From positions 3,821,001 to 3,885,000 of the forward strand of contig NZ_CP120737.1 of the NCBI RefSeq assembly GCF_029581195.1: a DNA stretch of 64,000 nucleotides, read 5' to 3'. This document shows positions 1 to 12,421 of the stretch, piece by piece (position 1 is the stretch's first letter; each line of letters starts with the position of its first letter). This DNA comes from Solwaraspora sp. WMMD791 (lineage in GTDB: Bacteria > Actinomycetota > Actinomycetes > Mycobacteriales > Micromonosporaceae). The translations under genes and the position numbers were made by a program. The notes under the pieces are model-generated. The model made no database searches and had not been told where the DNA came from. It was given only the letters and a program-made list of their open reading frames with translations.

Positions 1-4661
<4,661 letters not shown>

Positions 4662-4671
<10 letters not shown>

Positions 4672-5804
4672 GGCTCCTTCTCCCTCGCGTTCTCCCTGGT
4701 CGCGGCGGTGAACCGGCCCGGTTGGAACGGTGCCAGCACCGGATCCGGGTCGGCACCGGCGGCCAGGTCGGCGATCAGGTCGGCGGTCACCGGGGTCAGC
4801 ACGATGCCGTGCCGGTGATGCCCGGTCGCCACCAGCACCCGCCTTCCGTCCCCTGGCATTCGGTGCCAGCCGAGCAGCGGCGCGTTGTCCGGTGTACCGG
4901 GCCGGGCCGCTGCCCGCGCCTCGACCAGCTCGTACTCGGCGATCTCCGGCAGCAGGTCGGCGGCGGCGCGCAGCAGCTCCAGCACCGCTCCGGCGGTGAC
5001 GGTGGTGTCGCCGCGTTCCTCGACGGTGGCACCGACGACCACCTCACCGTCGCCGCGCGGCACCAGGTAGACGTGCCGGCCGTCGGCGTACCCCCGGATC
5101 ACGTGCCGGAACCCGACGGCGCCGGCGGGTGCCCGCAGCCGCAGGATCTGGCCTTTGACCGGCCGGATCGGCAGCCCGGTGAGCGTCGCCGAACCGCAGC
5201 CGGCCGCGACGACGACCACTTGCGCGTCCAGTGTGGAAACGTCGGTGACCGGCTGCGGGACCACGGTGACCCCGGCGCGGTCCAGCGCGGTGTCCAACGC
5301 CGCGACCAGCCGACGCGGGTCGACCTGGTGGTCGTCGGGCATCAGTGCCCCGCCGCGTGCCCTCGGGGCCAGCGCCGGTTCGCGCTCGCGCAGCGCCGTG
5401 GCGCGCAGCAGCGTGATCGGCAGGTCCAGGCTCTGCTGGTACGCCCAGAGCCGGTGCGCCTCCCGCTGGTCGTCGCCGGTGAGGGTGACGACCAGGGTGC
5501 CGTCGGTGCGGTAGCCGATGTCCTGGCCGGTGACGGCGGTCAGCTCGGCGGCGAACGCCGGCCAGCGGGCCGCCGAGTCGACCAGCAGCCGGGTCAGCTC
5601 CGCCTCGCCGAAGTGCGACTCGGCGACCGGGGCGAGCATCCCGGCGGCCACCGACGACGCCCCGGACCCGGGTGCCGGGTCGTGCAGCACGGTACGCAGT
5701 CCACGCTGCGCGCACCGCCAGGCGATGCCCATGCCGATCGGCCCGCCGCCGACCACCGCCACATCGGCCCGGCCGTTGGCGTGTCCGCTGCCTGTCGCCG
5801 TCAT
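4662..5804 (-). CDS. thiO: Glycine oxidase ThiO
   Basis: FAD enzyme that oxidises glycine to the imine used by ThiG; it replaces the anaerobic ThiH. The 380-aa protein has the N-terminal FAD-binding VAVVGGGPIGMG motif near residues 14-26 and the D-amino-acid-oxidase-type C-terminal block ending RPGTPDNAPLLG and ATGHHRHGIVLTP. The ATG at 5804 overlaps the thiE stop (ATGA). The much longer open frame upstream is only a shadow of thiE. Confidence 0.95.
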
Positions 5805-6475
5805 GCCGGCGCTCCGTCGGCGGCGGCGGTCGGCCGCTGCCGTACCGCTGTCAGCAGTTCGGCCGTGGCCCGGCCCGGGTCGGCGGCGGCCGCGATCGCG
5901 CCGACCACCGCGACCCCGTGCGCCCCGGCGGCCAGCAGGTGCGCGACCCGGTCCACGGTGACCCCGGCGATCGCGATCACTGGTACGTCGACCGCGGCGG
6001 CGACGGCGGCCAGCCCGGCCGGCCCGATCGGGTCGGGCAGCCCGGTCTTGGTCCCGGTGGCGTGGCACGGCCCGACCCCCAGGTACGTCGCCCCGGCGGC
6101 GACCGCCGCCTGCCCGGTGGCCGGGTCGCGGGCGGTGGCACCCAGGATCGCGGCCGGCCCGAGCACCCGCCGGGCGGCGTCGACCGGCAGGTCCGCCGCG
6201 CCGACGTGCGCGCCGGCCGCGCCGGTGGCGAGCGCGATGTGCAACCGGTCGTTGACCAGGCAGGTCACCTGGTACGCGGTGCATTCGGCGACCGCGCGGA
6301 CGGTGAACTCGTAGGCGTCCCGGTCGGACATGTCGTCCTCGACGCGCACCTGCACGACCAGGTCGGCGGTGGCGTCGGCGGACCGCGCGGCAGCGAGTGC
6401 CGCCCGCAGTACGCCGAGCGGGTCGCGCCCGGGTCGGGTGTCGGTGATCAGATGCAGTCGCCCAAGGGACGGCAC
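5801..6475 (-). CDS. thiE: Thiamine phosphate synthase ThiE
   Basis: Joins HMP-pyrophosphate and thiazole phosphate to give thiamine phosphate. The 224-aa TIM barrel begins LGRLHLITDTRP and shows LVNDRLHIALATGAAGAHVGAADLP, YLGVGPCHATGTKTG (pyrophosphate/thiazole-phosphate loop) and VIAIAGV. The usual QLRxKD strand reads VQVRVEDD, so the Lys of that motif is not evident. It is the first gene after the TPP riboswitch and is translationally coupled to thiO. Confidence 0.93.
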   Translation of the reverse strand: MPSLGRLHLITDTRPGRDPLGVLRAALAAARSADATADLVVQVRVEDDMSDRDAYEFTVRAVAECTAYQVTCLVNDRLHIALATGAAGAHVGAADLPVDAARRVLGPAAILGATARDPATGQAAVAAGATYLGVGPCHATGTKTGLPDPIGPAGLAAVAAAVDVPVIAIAGVTVDRVAHLLAAGAHGVAVVGAIAAAADPGRATAELLTAVRQRPTAAADGAPA

Positions 6476-6485
6476 GGCAACGCTC

Positions 6486-6580
6486 CTCCCTGCGCCGGCA
6501 TTACCCGGATCAGGTTCGACGGTCGGAGGCCGCGTCAGCCTCCCTCTCAGCCCGGTGCACCGGGCTCCCGTGGGTTACTT
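6486..6580 (-). promoter_or_regulatory. TPP (thiamine pyrophosphate) riboswitch
   Basis: Read on the minus strand, this leader contains the two hallmarks of the THI-box: CTGAGAG (complement of 6544-6550) after a GGAGCCCGG/CCGGG stem, and AACCTGATCCGGGTAATGCCG (complement of about 6497-6517). It lies immediately upstream of thiE, with the first codon at 6475. Thiamine pyrophosphate binding should lower expression of the whole operon; a short run of bases between aptamer and start favours control of translation initiation (inference). Confidence 0.95.
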
Positions 6581-6587
6581 GCCTGTT

Positions 6588-6616
6588 ACCGTACGACGGT
6601 CTCGTCGATCCGCCAA
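6588..6616 (-). promoter_or_regulatory. Promoter of the thi operon
   Basis: Minus strand: -35 TTGGCG (6611-6616) and -10 TACGGT (6588-6593) separated by 17 nt. The predicted start of transcription falls a few bases before the TPP aptamer, which fits a riboswitch-led transcript. Confidence 0.6.
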
Positions 6617-6750
6617 GGGCCAATCCGAGGCAACCTTCGGTCTGCCGCCCTCGCCCCACTGTTGGCCGTGACCAGGCTCACTGCGGTCGTGGTCGTGGCT
6701 GACCGGCGGGAGCCAGCCTCTCCTCACCCAGAGCAGGTACGGATCCCAGC

Positions 6751-6774
6751 GATATTCCTCTGAGGAATAATTAT
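6751..6774. repeat. Left half of an IS-split palindrome plus 8-bp target duplication
   Basis: GATATTCCTCTGAGGA (6751-6766) is followed by ATAATTAT (6767-6774), which directly abuts the insertion sequence. The same ATAATTAT occurs at 8187-8194 followed by the reverse complement of the 16-bp arm (8195-8210). ATAATTAT is therefore the 8-bp target-site duplication. Confidence 0.85.
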
Positions 6775-6798
6775 GGATCTTGTGTTGTGTCTGTGGGT
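6775..6798 (+). repeat. Left terminal inverted repeat of the IS
   Basis: Begins GGATCTTGTGTTGTGTCTGT; it pairs with 8163-8186 with mismatches at positions 3, 15 and 17. Confidence 0.85.
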
Positions 6799-6886
6799 GG
6801 TTCGGCGCGGCGTTGGTGGCGCACGCCGTTGCCCTGCCTAGGTTCTGGCTTGTCGAAGGTCAGAACTGGGAAAGGCGGGGAACGGC

Positions 6887-8149
6887 GTGCGTTCTGTCAG
6901 CGTATGGGCTGCTCTGCTCGGCGTCGAGCGGGCGGTGGTGGAGGACGTCGAGTTCGACGACGAAGACGCGTTGTTGGTGGTCCATGTACGGGTGCGTAGA
7001 GGGGCGCGGCGGCGGTGTCCGTACTGCGGCCGGCGGTGTCCGGGTTTCGACGCCGGTCACGGGCGGCGGCGGTGGCGGGCTCTGGATCTGGGCACGGTCA
7101 GGGCGGTCGTCGAGGCCGACGCGCCACGGGTGTCCTGCGCCGAGCACGGCGTGGTGGTCGCGGCGGTGCCGTGGGCGCGTCACAACGCCGGACACACCCG
7201 GGCGTTCGACGCCACCGTGGCGTGGCTGGCGGTGCGCACCGCGAAATCGACGGTGTGTCAGCTGATGCGCGTCGGTTGGCGCACCGTCGGGGCGATCGTG
7301 GCCAGGGTATGGGCCGACACCGGCGAGGTCACCGACCGGTTCGCCGGGCTGCGTCGGATCGGCATCGACGAGATCGCCTACAAGAAGGGTCACCGGTACC
7401 TGACCGTCGTGGTCGACCACGACACCGGCCGACTGGTGTGGGCCGCGCCGGGCAAGGACGCCGCGACGTTGCACGCCTTCTTCGACCAGCTCGGTGAGCA
7501 GCGCGCCGCGGCCATCACCCACGTGTCCGCCGACGGCGCCGACACGATCGCGAAGGTCGTCACCCGCCGCTGCCCGCAGGCGGTGCGGTGCGCCGACCCG
7601 TTCCACGTCGTGGCCTGGGCCACCGAAGCGCTGGACCTGGTACGCCGACAGGCGTGGAACCAGGCCGCCGGACGCGGCACCGGCCGACGCAACACCGCCC
7701 GGGGCGACGCCCGCACACTCAAGAACGCACGGTGGGCCCTGTGGAAGAACCCGGACAACCTCACCGAGGCACAGAAGGCAAAACTCGACTGGATCGCCAG
7801 GACCCAGCCCCAGCTGTACCGGGCCTGGGCCCTCAAGGAAGGCCTCCGCGCCGTGTTCGCCATGGCCAAGGACAGCCCGGCAGCGGCACTCGAAGCCCTC
7901 GACAGGTGGATCGAGTGGGCCCGCCGCAGCCGTATCGACGCCTTCGTCGAACTCCAACGCCGGATCACACGCCACCGCGACACGATCCGCGCCGCGATCG
8001 AACACCAACTGTCCAACGGACTCATCGAGTCAGTCAACGCCAAGATCCGGCTGATCACCCGGATCGCGTTCGGCTTCCACTCACCCCACGCACTGATCGC
8101 CCTCGCCATGCTCAGCCTCGGCGGCCACCGACCACAACTACCCAGATGA
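6887..8149 (+). CDS. ISL3-family transposase
   Basis: A 420-aa transposase of full family length. The N-terminal zinc-finger-like part has CPYCGRRC and CAEHG, followed by a helix-turn-helix region (TVCQLMRVGWRTVGAIV). The DDE catalytic core is visible as GIDEIAYKKGHRY (first Asp), CADPFHVVAWA (second Asp) and GLIESVNAKIR (Glu). No frameshift or stop interrupts it, so the element may be mobile. The GTG start has GGGG upstream. GC content resembles the host, suggesting the element circulates among related actinomycetes. Confidence 0.93.
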   Translation: MRSVSVWAALLGVERAVVEDVEFDDEDALLVVHVRVRRGARRRCPYCGRRCPGFDAGHGRRRWRALDLGTVRAVVEADAPRVSCAEHGVVVAAVPWARHNAGHTRAFDATVAWLAVRTAKSTVCQLMRVGWRTVGAIVARVWADTGEVTDRFAGLRRIGIDEIAYKKGHRYLTVVVDHDTGRLVWAAPGKDAATLHAFFDQLGEQRAAAITHVSADGADTIAKVVTRRCPQAVRCADPFHVVAWATEALDLVRRQAWNQAAGRGTGRRNTARGDARTLKNARWALWKNPDNLTEAQKAKLDWIARTQPQLYRAWALKEGLRAVFAMAKDSPAAALEALDRWIEWARRSRIDAFVELQRRITRHRDTIRAAIEHQLSNGLIESVNAKIRLITRIAFGFHSPHALIALAMLSLGGHRPQLPR

Positions 8150-8162
8150 CGATCCAGAACCG

Positions 8163-8186
8163 ACCCACACAAACAACACAAGACCC
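8163..8186 (-). repeat. Right terminal inverted repeat of the IS
   Basis: Read inward it begins GGGTCTTGTGTTGTTTGTGT and matches the left repeat at 21 of 24 positions. It lies 13 nt after the transposase stop. Confidence 0.85.
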
Positions 8187-8210
8187 ATAATTATTCCTCA
8201 GAGGAATATC
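8187..8210. repeat. 8-bp target duplication and right arm of the split palindrome
   Basis: ATAATTAT (8187-8194) repeats 6767-6774; TCCTCAGAGGAATATC (8195-8210) is the exact reverse complement of 6751-6766. Confidence 0.85.
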
Positions 8211-8275
8211 ATCAGGAAGCAGTAGATGTCCCGAGACCGGGCTGACGACGCCGACGCGCGCCTGGACAGTGGGGT

Positions 8276-8485
8276 TCAGCTCAGCGAATCGGCGAGGGTG
8301 CCCGCCTTCGCGGCGGCGACGAACGCCGACCAGTTCGCCGGGGTGACCACCAGCACCGGACCAGCCGGATCCTTCGAGTCCCGCACCCCGACGACCCCAC
8401 CCAGCCCGTCAGCCACCTCGACGCACTGACCCTGGTTGTTCGATCGGCTGCTCTTGCGCCAGCTAGCGCCGGAAAGATCGATCAC
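8276..8485 (-). CDS. DUF397 domain protein
   Basis: A 69-aa protein with the complete DUF397 pattern: SGASWRKSSRSNNQGQCVEVA near the N-terminus, VGVRDSKDP in the middle and WSAFVAAAKAG at the end. In streptomycetes and relatives DUF397 proteins are encoded next to XRE/DUF5753 regulators (the WhiJ-like and SCO4441/4442-like pairs) and modulate them; the exact mechanism is not settled. Here the start overlaps the stop of the regulator gene (ATGA), which supports a functional pair. Confidence 0.92.
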   Translation of the reverse strand: MIDLSGASWRKSSRSNNQGQCVEVADGLGGVVGVRDSKDPAGPVLVVTPANWSAFVAAAKAGTLADSLS

Positions 8486-9357
8486 GACTCGTACTCCTTC
8501 GCGGTCTGCCAGAAGAGGTCACGACTGGCCTGCTCGCTCAGCGCCCGGCCAGCGATGTCGGTGAAGGTCCAAGCGTACCGCTCAGCCTCATCCGGCCGAT
8601 CGAGGAACAAAGCCCCGGTCAACTCCTCCACGTAGACGGTCGTCGGCTCGTTCCCTTCTGGAAAATCGAGAAGAGTGAACGAACCGTGCGCCATCAGGCC
8701 GGCGTGCAGCCCGGCACTGAACGGCAGCACCCGGATCGAAATGTTCGGCTGCTCCCCGGCCTGAGCCAGCCGACGCAGCTGCCCGGCCATGATCTGACCG
8801 CTGCCGATCGGTCGACGCAGGATCGCTTCGTCGAGCACGATGTCGAACCTGGGCAGGTAGGGCTCCATCCGGGTCAGCAACCGCGCGCGACGCATCCGCA
8901 TCTCGACCCTGCGCTCGATCTCCTCCGCAGGCACTTCGTCCTGATTCATGCTGAACACCGCAGTTGCATACTCGCGGGTCTGCAGCACGCCGGAGACGAG
9001 CTCGGTATGGAATTCGCGGAGGTGGGCAGCTGCCTCCTCCAAACCGATGAACAGCTCGAACCAGGAAGGGATGCTGGCGTAGTCGTGCCACCAGCCCTTC
9101 TCCTTGGTCTTCGGAGCCAGCGCGGCCAACGCCTCGATGGTCTTCAGATCCGCGCCGTACAGCTCGCAGAGCAGCACGACATCCTCGGCGCGGATCGGCA
9201 CCTCGCCCCGCTCCATCCGCAGCAGCTTGGTCGCCGACCACTCCAACTCCCGGGCCGCCGTGGTCTGCGGCACCCCGGCCAGCCGCTCACGCAGCCGACG
9301 CAGCTCCCGACCAAGCTGCCGGCGGGGCACCGACGAGTTCAACAATGCTGCGGGCAC
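8482..9357 (-). CDS. XRE-family helix-turn-helix regulator with DUF5753 domain
   Basis: A 291-aa protein. Residues ~12-65 form an XRE helix-turn-helix (RELRRLRERLAG, TTAARELEWSATKLLRMERGE); residues ~95-280 are a DUF5753 sensor-like domain (WFELFIGLEEAAAHLREFHTELVSGVLQT, SIRVLPFSAGLH). The GTG at 9357 was chosen over an upstream in-frame start because AGGAGG lies 7 nt before it. It is the partner of the downstream DUF397 gene. The upstream region carries repeated CGACAG motifs that could be an autoregulatory operator. Confidence 0.92.
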   Translation of the reverse strand: MPAALLNSSVPRRQLGRELRRLRERLAGVPQTTAARELEWSATKLLRMERGEVPIRAEDVVLLCELYGADLKTIEALAALAPKTKEKGWWHDYASIPSWFELFIGLEEAAAHLREFHTELVSGVLQTREYATAVFSMNQDEVPAEEIERRVEMRMRRARLLTRMEPYLPRFDIVLDEAILRRPIGSGQIMAGQLRRLAQAGEQPNISIRVLPFSAGLHAGLMAHGSFTLLDFPEGNEPTTVYVEELTGALFLDRPDEAERYAWTFTDIAGRALSEQASRDLFWQTAKEYES

Positions 9358-9387
9358 GTTGCTACCTCCTGATATGCCACTCACCGA

Positions 9388-9454
9388 CGACAGGTTGATC
9401 GACAGACGACAGTCGCTCGACAGTTGACATATCTCTACCACGACACCACGACAG
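9388..9454. promoter_or_regulatory. Cluster of CGACAG repeats, possible operator
   Basis: Five CGACAG hexamers in 67 bp on the plus strand, with TTGTCGACTG and ATCGACTGAC just beyond (9457-9484). Position directly in front of the XRE/DUF5753 gene suggests a multi-site operator for that regulator; this is inference. Confidence 0.4.
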
Positions 9455-9590
9455 CGTTGTCGACTGCTAATTGATCATCGACTGACGGCCGGCCCGCGAA
9501 GTGGCATAAAGCGCCGCGATCCGCAGCCGGTCTCCACTCCACGCAATGCAGTTACCTGATCATCGGCGGAAGTCCAGCCGAGGAGACAAA

Positions 9591-9649
9591 ATCATGTGAG
9601 GCTCAGATACCTTACGAGCGCGACGTAGGGTATCTGAGCCTCACATGAT
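9591..9649 (-). terminator. Long hairpin after the aldo/keto reductase gene
   Basis: ATCATGTGAGGCTCAGATACC (9591-9611) pairs perfectly with 9629-9649; a T/G position and TACG/CGTA extend it to about 26 bp around a 7-nt loop. It starts about 20 nt downstream of the reductase stop, so it can end that transcript, although no T-run follows. Its length and symmetry also fit a REP-like mobile palindrome. Confidence 0.6.
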
Positions 9650-9668
9650 CTTGTGGATTCAGTGGCGG

Positions 9669-10658
9669 TCAGCTCAGCGAGCCGCCGGGGCCGGCGGGCT
9701 CCGGCAGGATCGCGCGCAACTCGGCGAGGTCGTCGGCGTCCGGCCGCCACGACCCGGCGGCGGCGTTCGCCCGTACCTGCTCGGGAGTGGTCGCCCCGGC
9801 GATCACCGACGCCACCGCCGGTTGGGCGGCCAGGCCGCCGATCGCGACGGCGAGCAGCGGCAGGTCCCGCTTCGCGGCGTACGCGTCGAGTGCCTCGATG
9901 ACGTCCCACGGTGCCCCGGCGAGCCGGGCGGCGTACCGGCTGCCGTCGCCGGCCAGCCGGCTGCCCGCCGGCGGCGCCTCGGACCTGCGGTACTTGCCGG
10001 TCAGCAGCCCGTCGGCGAGCGGGAAGTACGGCAGCAGCCCCAGGCCGAAACGCTGACAGGCCGGCACCACTTCCTGCTCCACCCGCCGGTCCAGCAGGTT
10101 GTACTCGTTCTGCGCGCTGACGAACGGCGACAGCCCACCGGTGCGCGCGATCCACGCCGCGTCGGCGATCTGCCAGCCGGCGAAGTTGGAGCAGCCGACA
10201 TAGCGGACCTTGCCGCCGCGTACCAGGTCGTCCAGGGCCTGCAGGGTCTCCTCGATCGGGGTGACCGGGTCCGGCTCGTGAAACTGGTACAGGTCGATGT
10301 GGTCGGTGCCGAGTCGGCGCAGCGACGCTTCGACGGCCCGCACGATGTACCGCCGCGACCCGCGTACCCCGTGGTCGACGCCGTTGCGCCCGGCCATGTC
10401 CATGCCGAACTTGGTGGCCAGCACCACCTCGTCGCGGCGGCCACGCAGCGCCGCCCCGAGCTGCTCTTCGGAACCGCCCTGCGGGGTGCCGTAGATGTCG
10501 GCGGTGTCGAACAGGGTGATCCCGGCGTCGAGGGCGGCGTCGACCACCGCGCGGGTGCCGGCGGCGTCGAGCTTGCGGCCGAAGTTGTTGCAGCCGACCC
10601 CGACCGCCGACACCATCAGCCCGGAGTCGCCCAACCGGCGGTAGATCATCTCAGCCAT
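9669..10658 (-). CDS. Aldo/keto reductase
   Basis: A 329-aa NADPH-dependent oxidoreductase with a TIM barrel. The catalytic tetrad is visible: Asp and Tyr in FDTADIYG, Lys in ATKFGM and His in YQFHEPDP. The cofactor end is also present (VGCSNFAGWQ and a late VIAGATTPEQVRANA). The substrate cannot be told from sequence; members of this subgroup (YajO/PdxI/Mrs-like) act on assorted carbonyls. Single gene, followed by a hairpin, with the ABC-F gene ending 19 bp beyond its start. Confidence 0.93.
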   Translation of the reverse strand: MAEMIYRRLGDSGLMVSAVGVGCNNFGRKLDAAGTRAVVDAALDAGITLFDTADIYGTPQGGSEEQLGAALRGRRDEVVLATKFGMDMAGRNGVDHGVRGSRRYIVRAVEASLRRLGTDHIDLYQFHEPDPVTPIEETLQALDDLVRGGKVRYVGCSNFAGWQIADAAWIARTGGLSPFVSAQNEYNLLDRRVEQEVVPACQRFGLGLLPYFPLADGLLTGKYRRSEAPPAGSRLAGDGSRYAARLAGAPWDVIEALDAYAAKRDLPLLAVAIGGLAAQPAVASVIAGATTPEQVRANAAAGSWRPDADDLAELRAILPEPAGPGGSLS

Positions 10659-10677
10659 GTCGGCCAGCCTACGACGG

Positions 10678-12396
10678 TCAGCGTACGTCCCAGACCGGCT
10701 CGGGGACCTCGACCACCTCGCCGTCGCCCTGGAACAGCACGAACCGGTCGAACGACCGGGTGAACCAGCGGTCGTGGGTGACCGCGATCACCGTACCCTC
10801 GAAAGCCTTGAGCCCTTCCTCCAGCGCCTCGGCCGAGGCCAGGTCGAGGTTGTCGGTCGGCTCGTCGAGCAGCAGCAGGGTCGCCCCGGACAGCTCCAGC
10901 AGCAACACCAGGAAGCGGGCCTGCTGGCCGCCGGAGAGGGTGCCGAACCGCTGATCGCCCTGCCCGGCCAGGTCGTAGCGGGACAGCACGCCCATCGCCG
11001 CGTGCCGGTCCATCCCGGCCCGGTGGTCGTCGCCGCGCCACAGCACGTCGGCGAGGGTCTGATCGAGCAGTTCCGGCCGGTCGTGGGTCTGCGAGAAGTG
11101 GCCGGGACGCACCCGGGCACCGAGCCGGACCATCCCGTCGTGGGCCACCGGGGCGAGCGTCGCGCCGGCGATCGGGCCGGCCGCCGGGTCCGGGTCGGTG
11201 CCGCCCCGGGCCAGCAGCCGCAGGAAGTGCGACTTGCCGGTGCCGTTGGCACCGAGCACCGCGACCCGGTCGCCGTACCAGATCTCCAGGTCGAACGGGT
11301 ACGTCAACCCGTCGAGCTCCAGCTGCTCGCAGATCACCGCCCGTTTGCCGGTCCGGCCACCGGACAGGCGCATGCGCAGCGACTGGTCCTTCGGCGGCAG
11401 CGGCGGCGGGCCGGCCTCCTCGAACTTGCGCAGCCGGGTCTGCGCGGCCTGGTAGCGCGAGGCCAGCCCGTCGTTGTACGCCGCCTTCTGCTTGTACATC
11501 AGCATCAGCTCGCGAAGCTTCTCGTGCTCCTCGTCCCACCGGCGACGCTGCTCCTCAAGCCGGGCGTGCCGGGCGGCGCGCGCGGAGTGCCAGCTGGCGA
11601 AGCCACCCGGGTGGGTCCAGGCGGAGCCGCCCTCGACGGCGACGACCCGGTCGGCGGTCTGGGCCAGCAACTCCCGGTCGTGCGAGACGTAGAGGACCGA
11701 CTTGGTCGACTCGCGCAGCCGCTGCTCCAGCCACCGTTTCCCGGGTACGTCGAGGAAGTTGTCCGGCTCGTCGAGCAGCAGCACCTCGTCGGTGCCACGC
11801 AGCAGCAGTTCCAACGCGAACCGTTTCTGCTGTCCACCGGAGAGGGTCCGGACGGGACGGTCCCGCACCCGGTCCCACGGCAGGTCCAGCACTGCGGTGG
11901 CCACGGTGTCGAAGACGACCTCGGCCTCGTAGCCGCCGGCCTCGCCCCAGGCGGCGAGGGCGTTGGCGTACCCGATCTGGGTCTTCTCGGCGGCGGCGGA
12001 GTTCGCGGCCTCCGCGGCGTGCACGGCCCGTTCGGCGGCTGCGAGCCGCTCGCCGGCGGCCCGCAGCGGCGGCGGGGCCAGCGAAAGCGCCAGGTCGGCA
12101 AGGGTACGGTCGTCGCCGATCATGCCGATGAACTGCCGCATCACACCGAGCCCTCCGGCCCGGGCAACCGATCCGGTGGCCACCGGCAGGTCACCGGCGA
12201 CCATCCGCAGCAGCGTCGTCTTGCCGGCGCCGTTCGGGCCGACCAGGGCGACCTTGGCACCCTCACCGACCCGGAACGACACGTCGGCGAACAGTTGCCG
12301 ACCGTCCGGCAGGGTGTGCCCCACCGCGGCCACGTCCACATATCCCACCTCGGCATGGTGCCTGATCGGGCCGGCCGCCGGCAGCTGAGATTCCAC
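10678..12396 (-). CDS. ABC-F family ATPase
   Basis: A 572-aa soluble protein with two ABC domains and no membrane segment. Domain 1 has Walker A GPNGAGKTT (residues ~53-61), LSGGQQKR and LLLDEPDNFLD; domain 2 has GANGTGKS, LSGGQQAR and LLLDEPTDNLD. A charged linker (HARLEEQRRRWDEEHEKLRELM) joins them, as in the P-site tRNA-interaction motif of ABC-F proteins. These act on ribosomes, as translation factors (EttA/Uup-like) or antibiotic-resistance proteins; which applies here cannot be decided. GTG start at 12396; a GTG 16 codons later is possible. Confidence 0.9.
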   Translation of the reverse strand: MESQLPAAGPIRHHAEVGYVDVAAVGHTLPDGRQLFADVSFRVGEGAKVALVGPNGAGKTTLLRMVAGDLPVATGSVARAGGLGVMRQFIGMIGDDRTLADLALSLAPPPLRAAGERLAAAERAVHAAEAANSAAAEKTQIGYANALAAWGEAGGYEAEVVFDTVATAVLDLPWDRVRDRPVRTLSGGQQKRFALELLLRGTDEVLLLDEPDNFLDVPGKRWLEQRLRESTKSVLYVSHDRELLAQTADRVVAVEGGSAWTHPGGFASWHSARAARHARLEEQRRRWDEEHEKLRELMLMYKQKAAYNDGLASRYQAAQTRLRKFEEAGPPPLPPKDQSLRMRLSGGRTGKRAVICEQLELDGLTYPFDLEIWYGDRVAVLGANGTGKSHFLRLLARGGTDPDPAAGPIAGATLAPVAHDGMVRLGARVRPGHFSQTHDRPELLDQTLADVLWRGDDHRAGMDRHAAMGVLSRYDLAGQGDQRFGTLSGGQQARFLVLLLELSGATLLLLDEPTDNLDLASAEALEEGLKAFEGTVIAVTHDRWFTRSFDRFVLFQGDGEVVEVPEPVWDVR

Positions 12397-12421
12397 GCCG
12401 CCGGCCCGGAAGGGATGGCGG

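Larger units (their letters stand above)
6775..8186 (+). mobile_element. ISL3-family insertion sequence, complete (1412 bp)
   Basis: Bounded by 24-bp imperfect terminal inverted repeats (left 6775-6798 starting GGATCTTGTGTTGT, right 8163-8186 read inward starting GGGTCTTGTGTTGT; 21 of 24 match) and by an 8-bp direct repeat ATAATTAT. Both the 8-bp duplication and the length are normal for the ISL3 family. It carries one intact transposase gene. It sits between the thi promoter and the DUF397/XRE gene pair, without breaking a recognisable gene. Confidence 0.9.
9358..9668. other. Non-coding region upstream of the XRE regulator
   Basis: No gene is seen. The part nearest the regulator (9388-9454) has five copies of CGACAG (9388, 9400, 9407, 9418, 9449). 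The part nearest the aldo/keto reductase contains the long hairpin at 9591-9649. In between, nothing recognisable was found. Confidence 0.6.

Noticed and set aside
8276-9357. Classic type II toxin-antitoxin module
   Set aside because: DUF397 with XRE/DUF5753 is a regulatory pair of actinomycetes; no RelE, MazF, VapC or similar toxin fold is visible.
9592-10155. Minus-strand frame overlapping the aldo/keto reductase
   Set aside because: Arg/Ala-rich shadow in another frame of the reductase, running into the hairpin.
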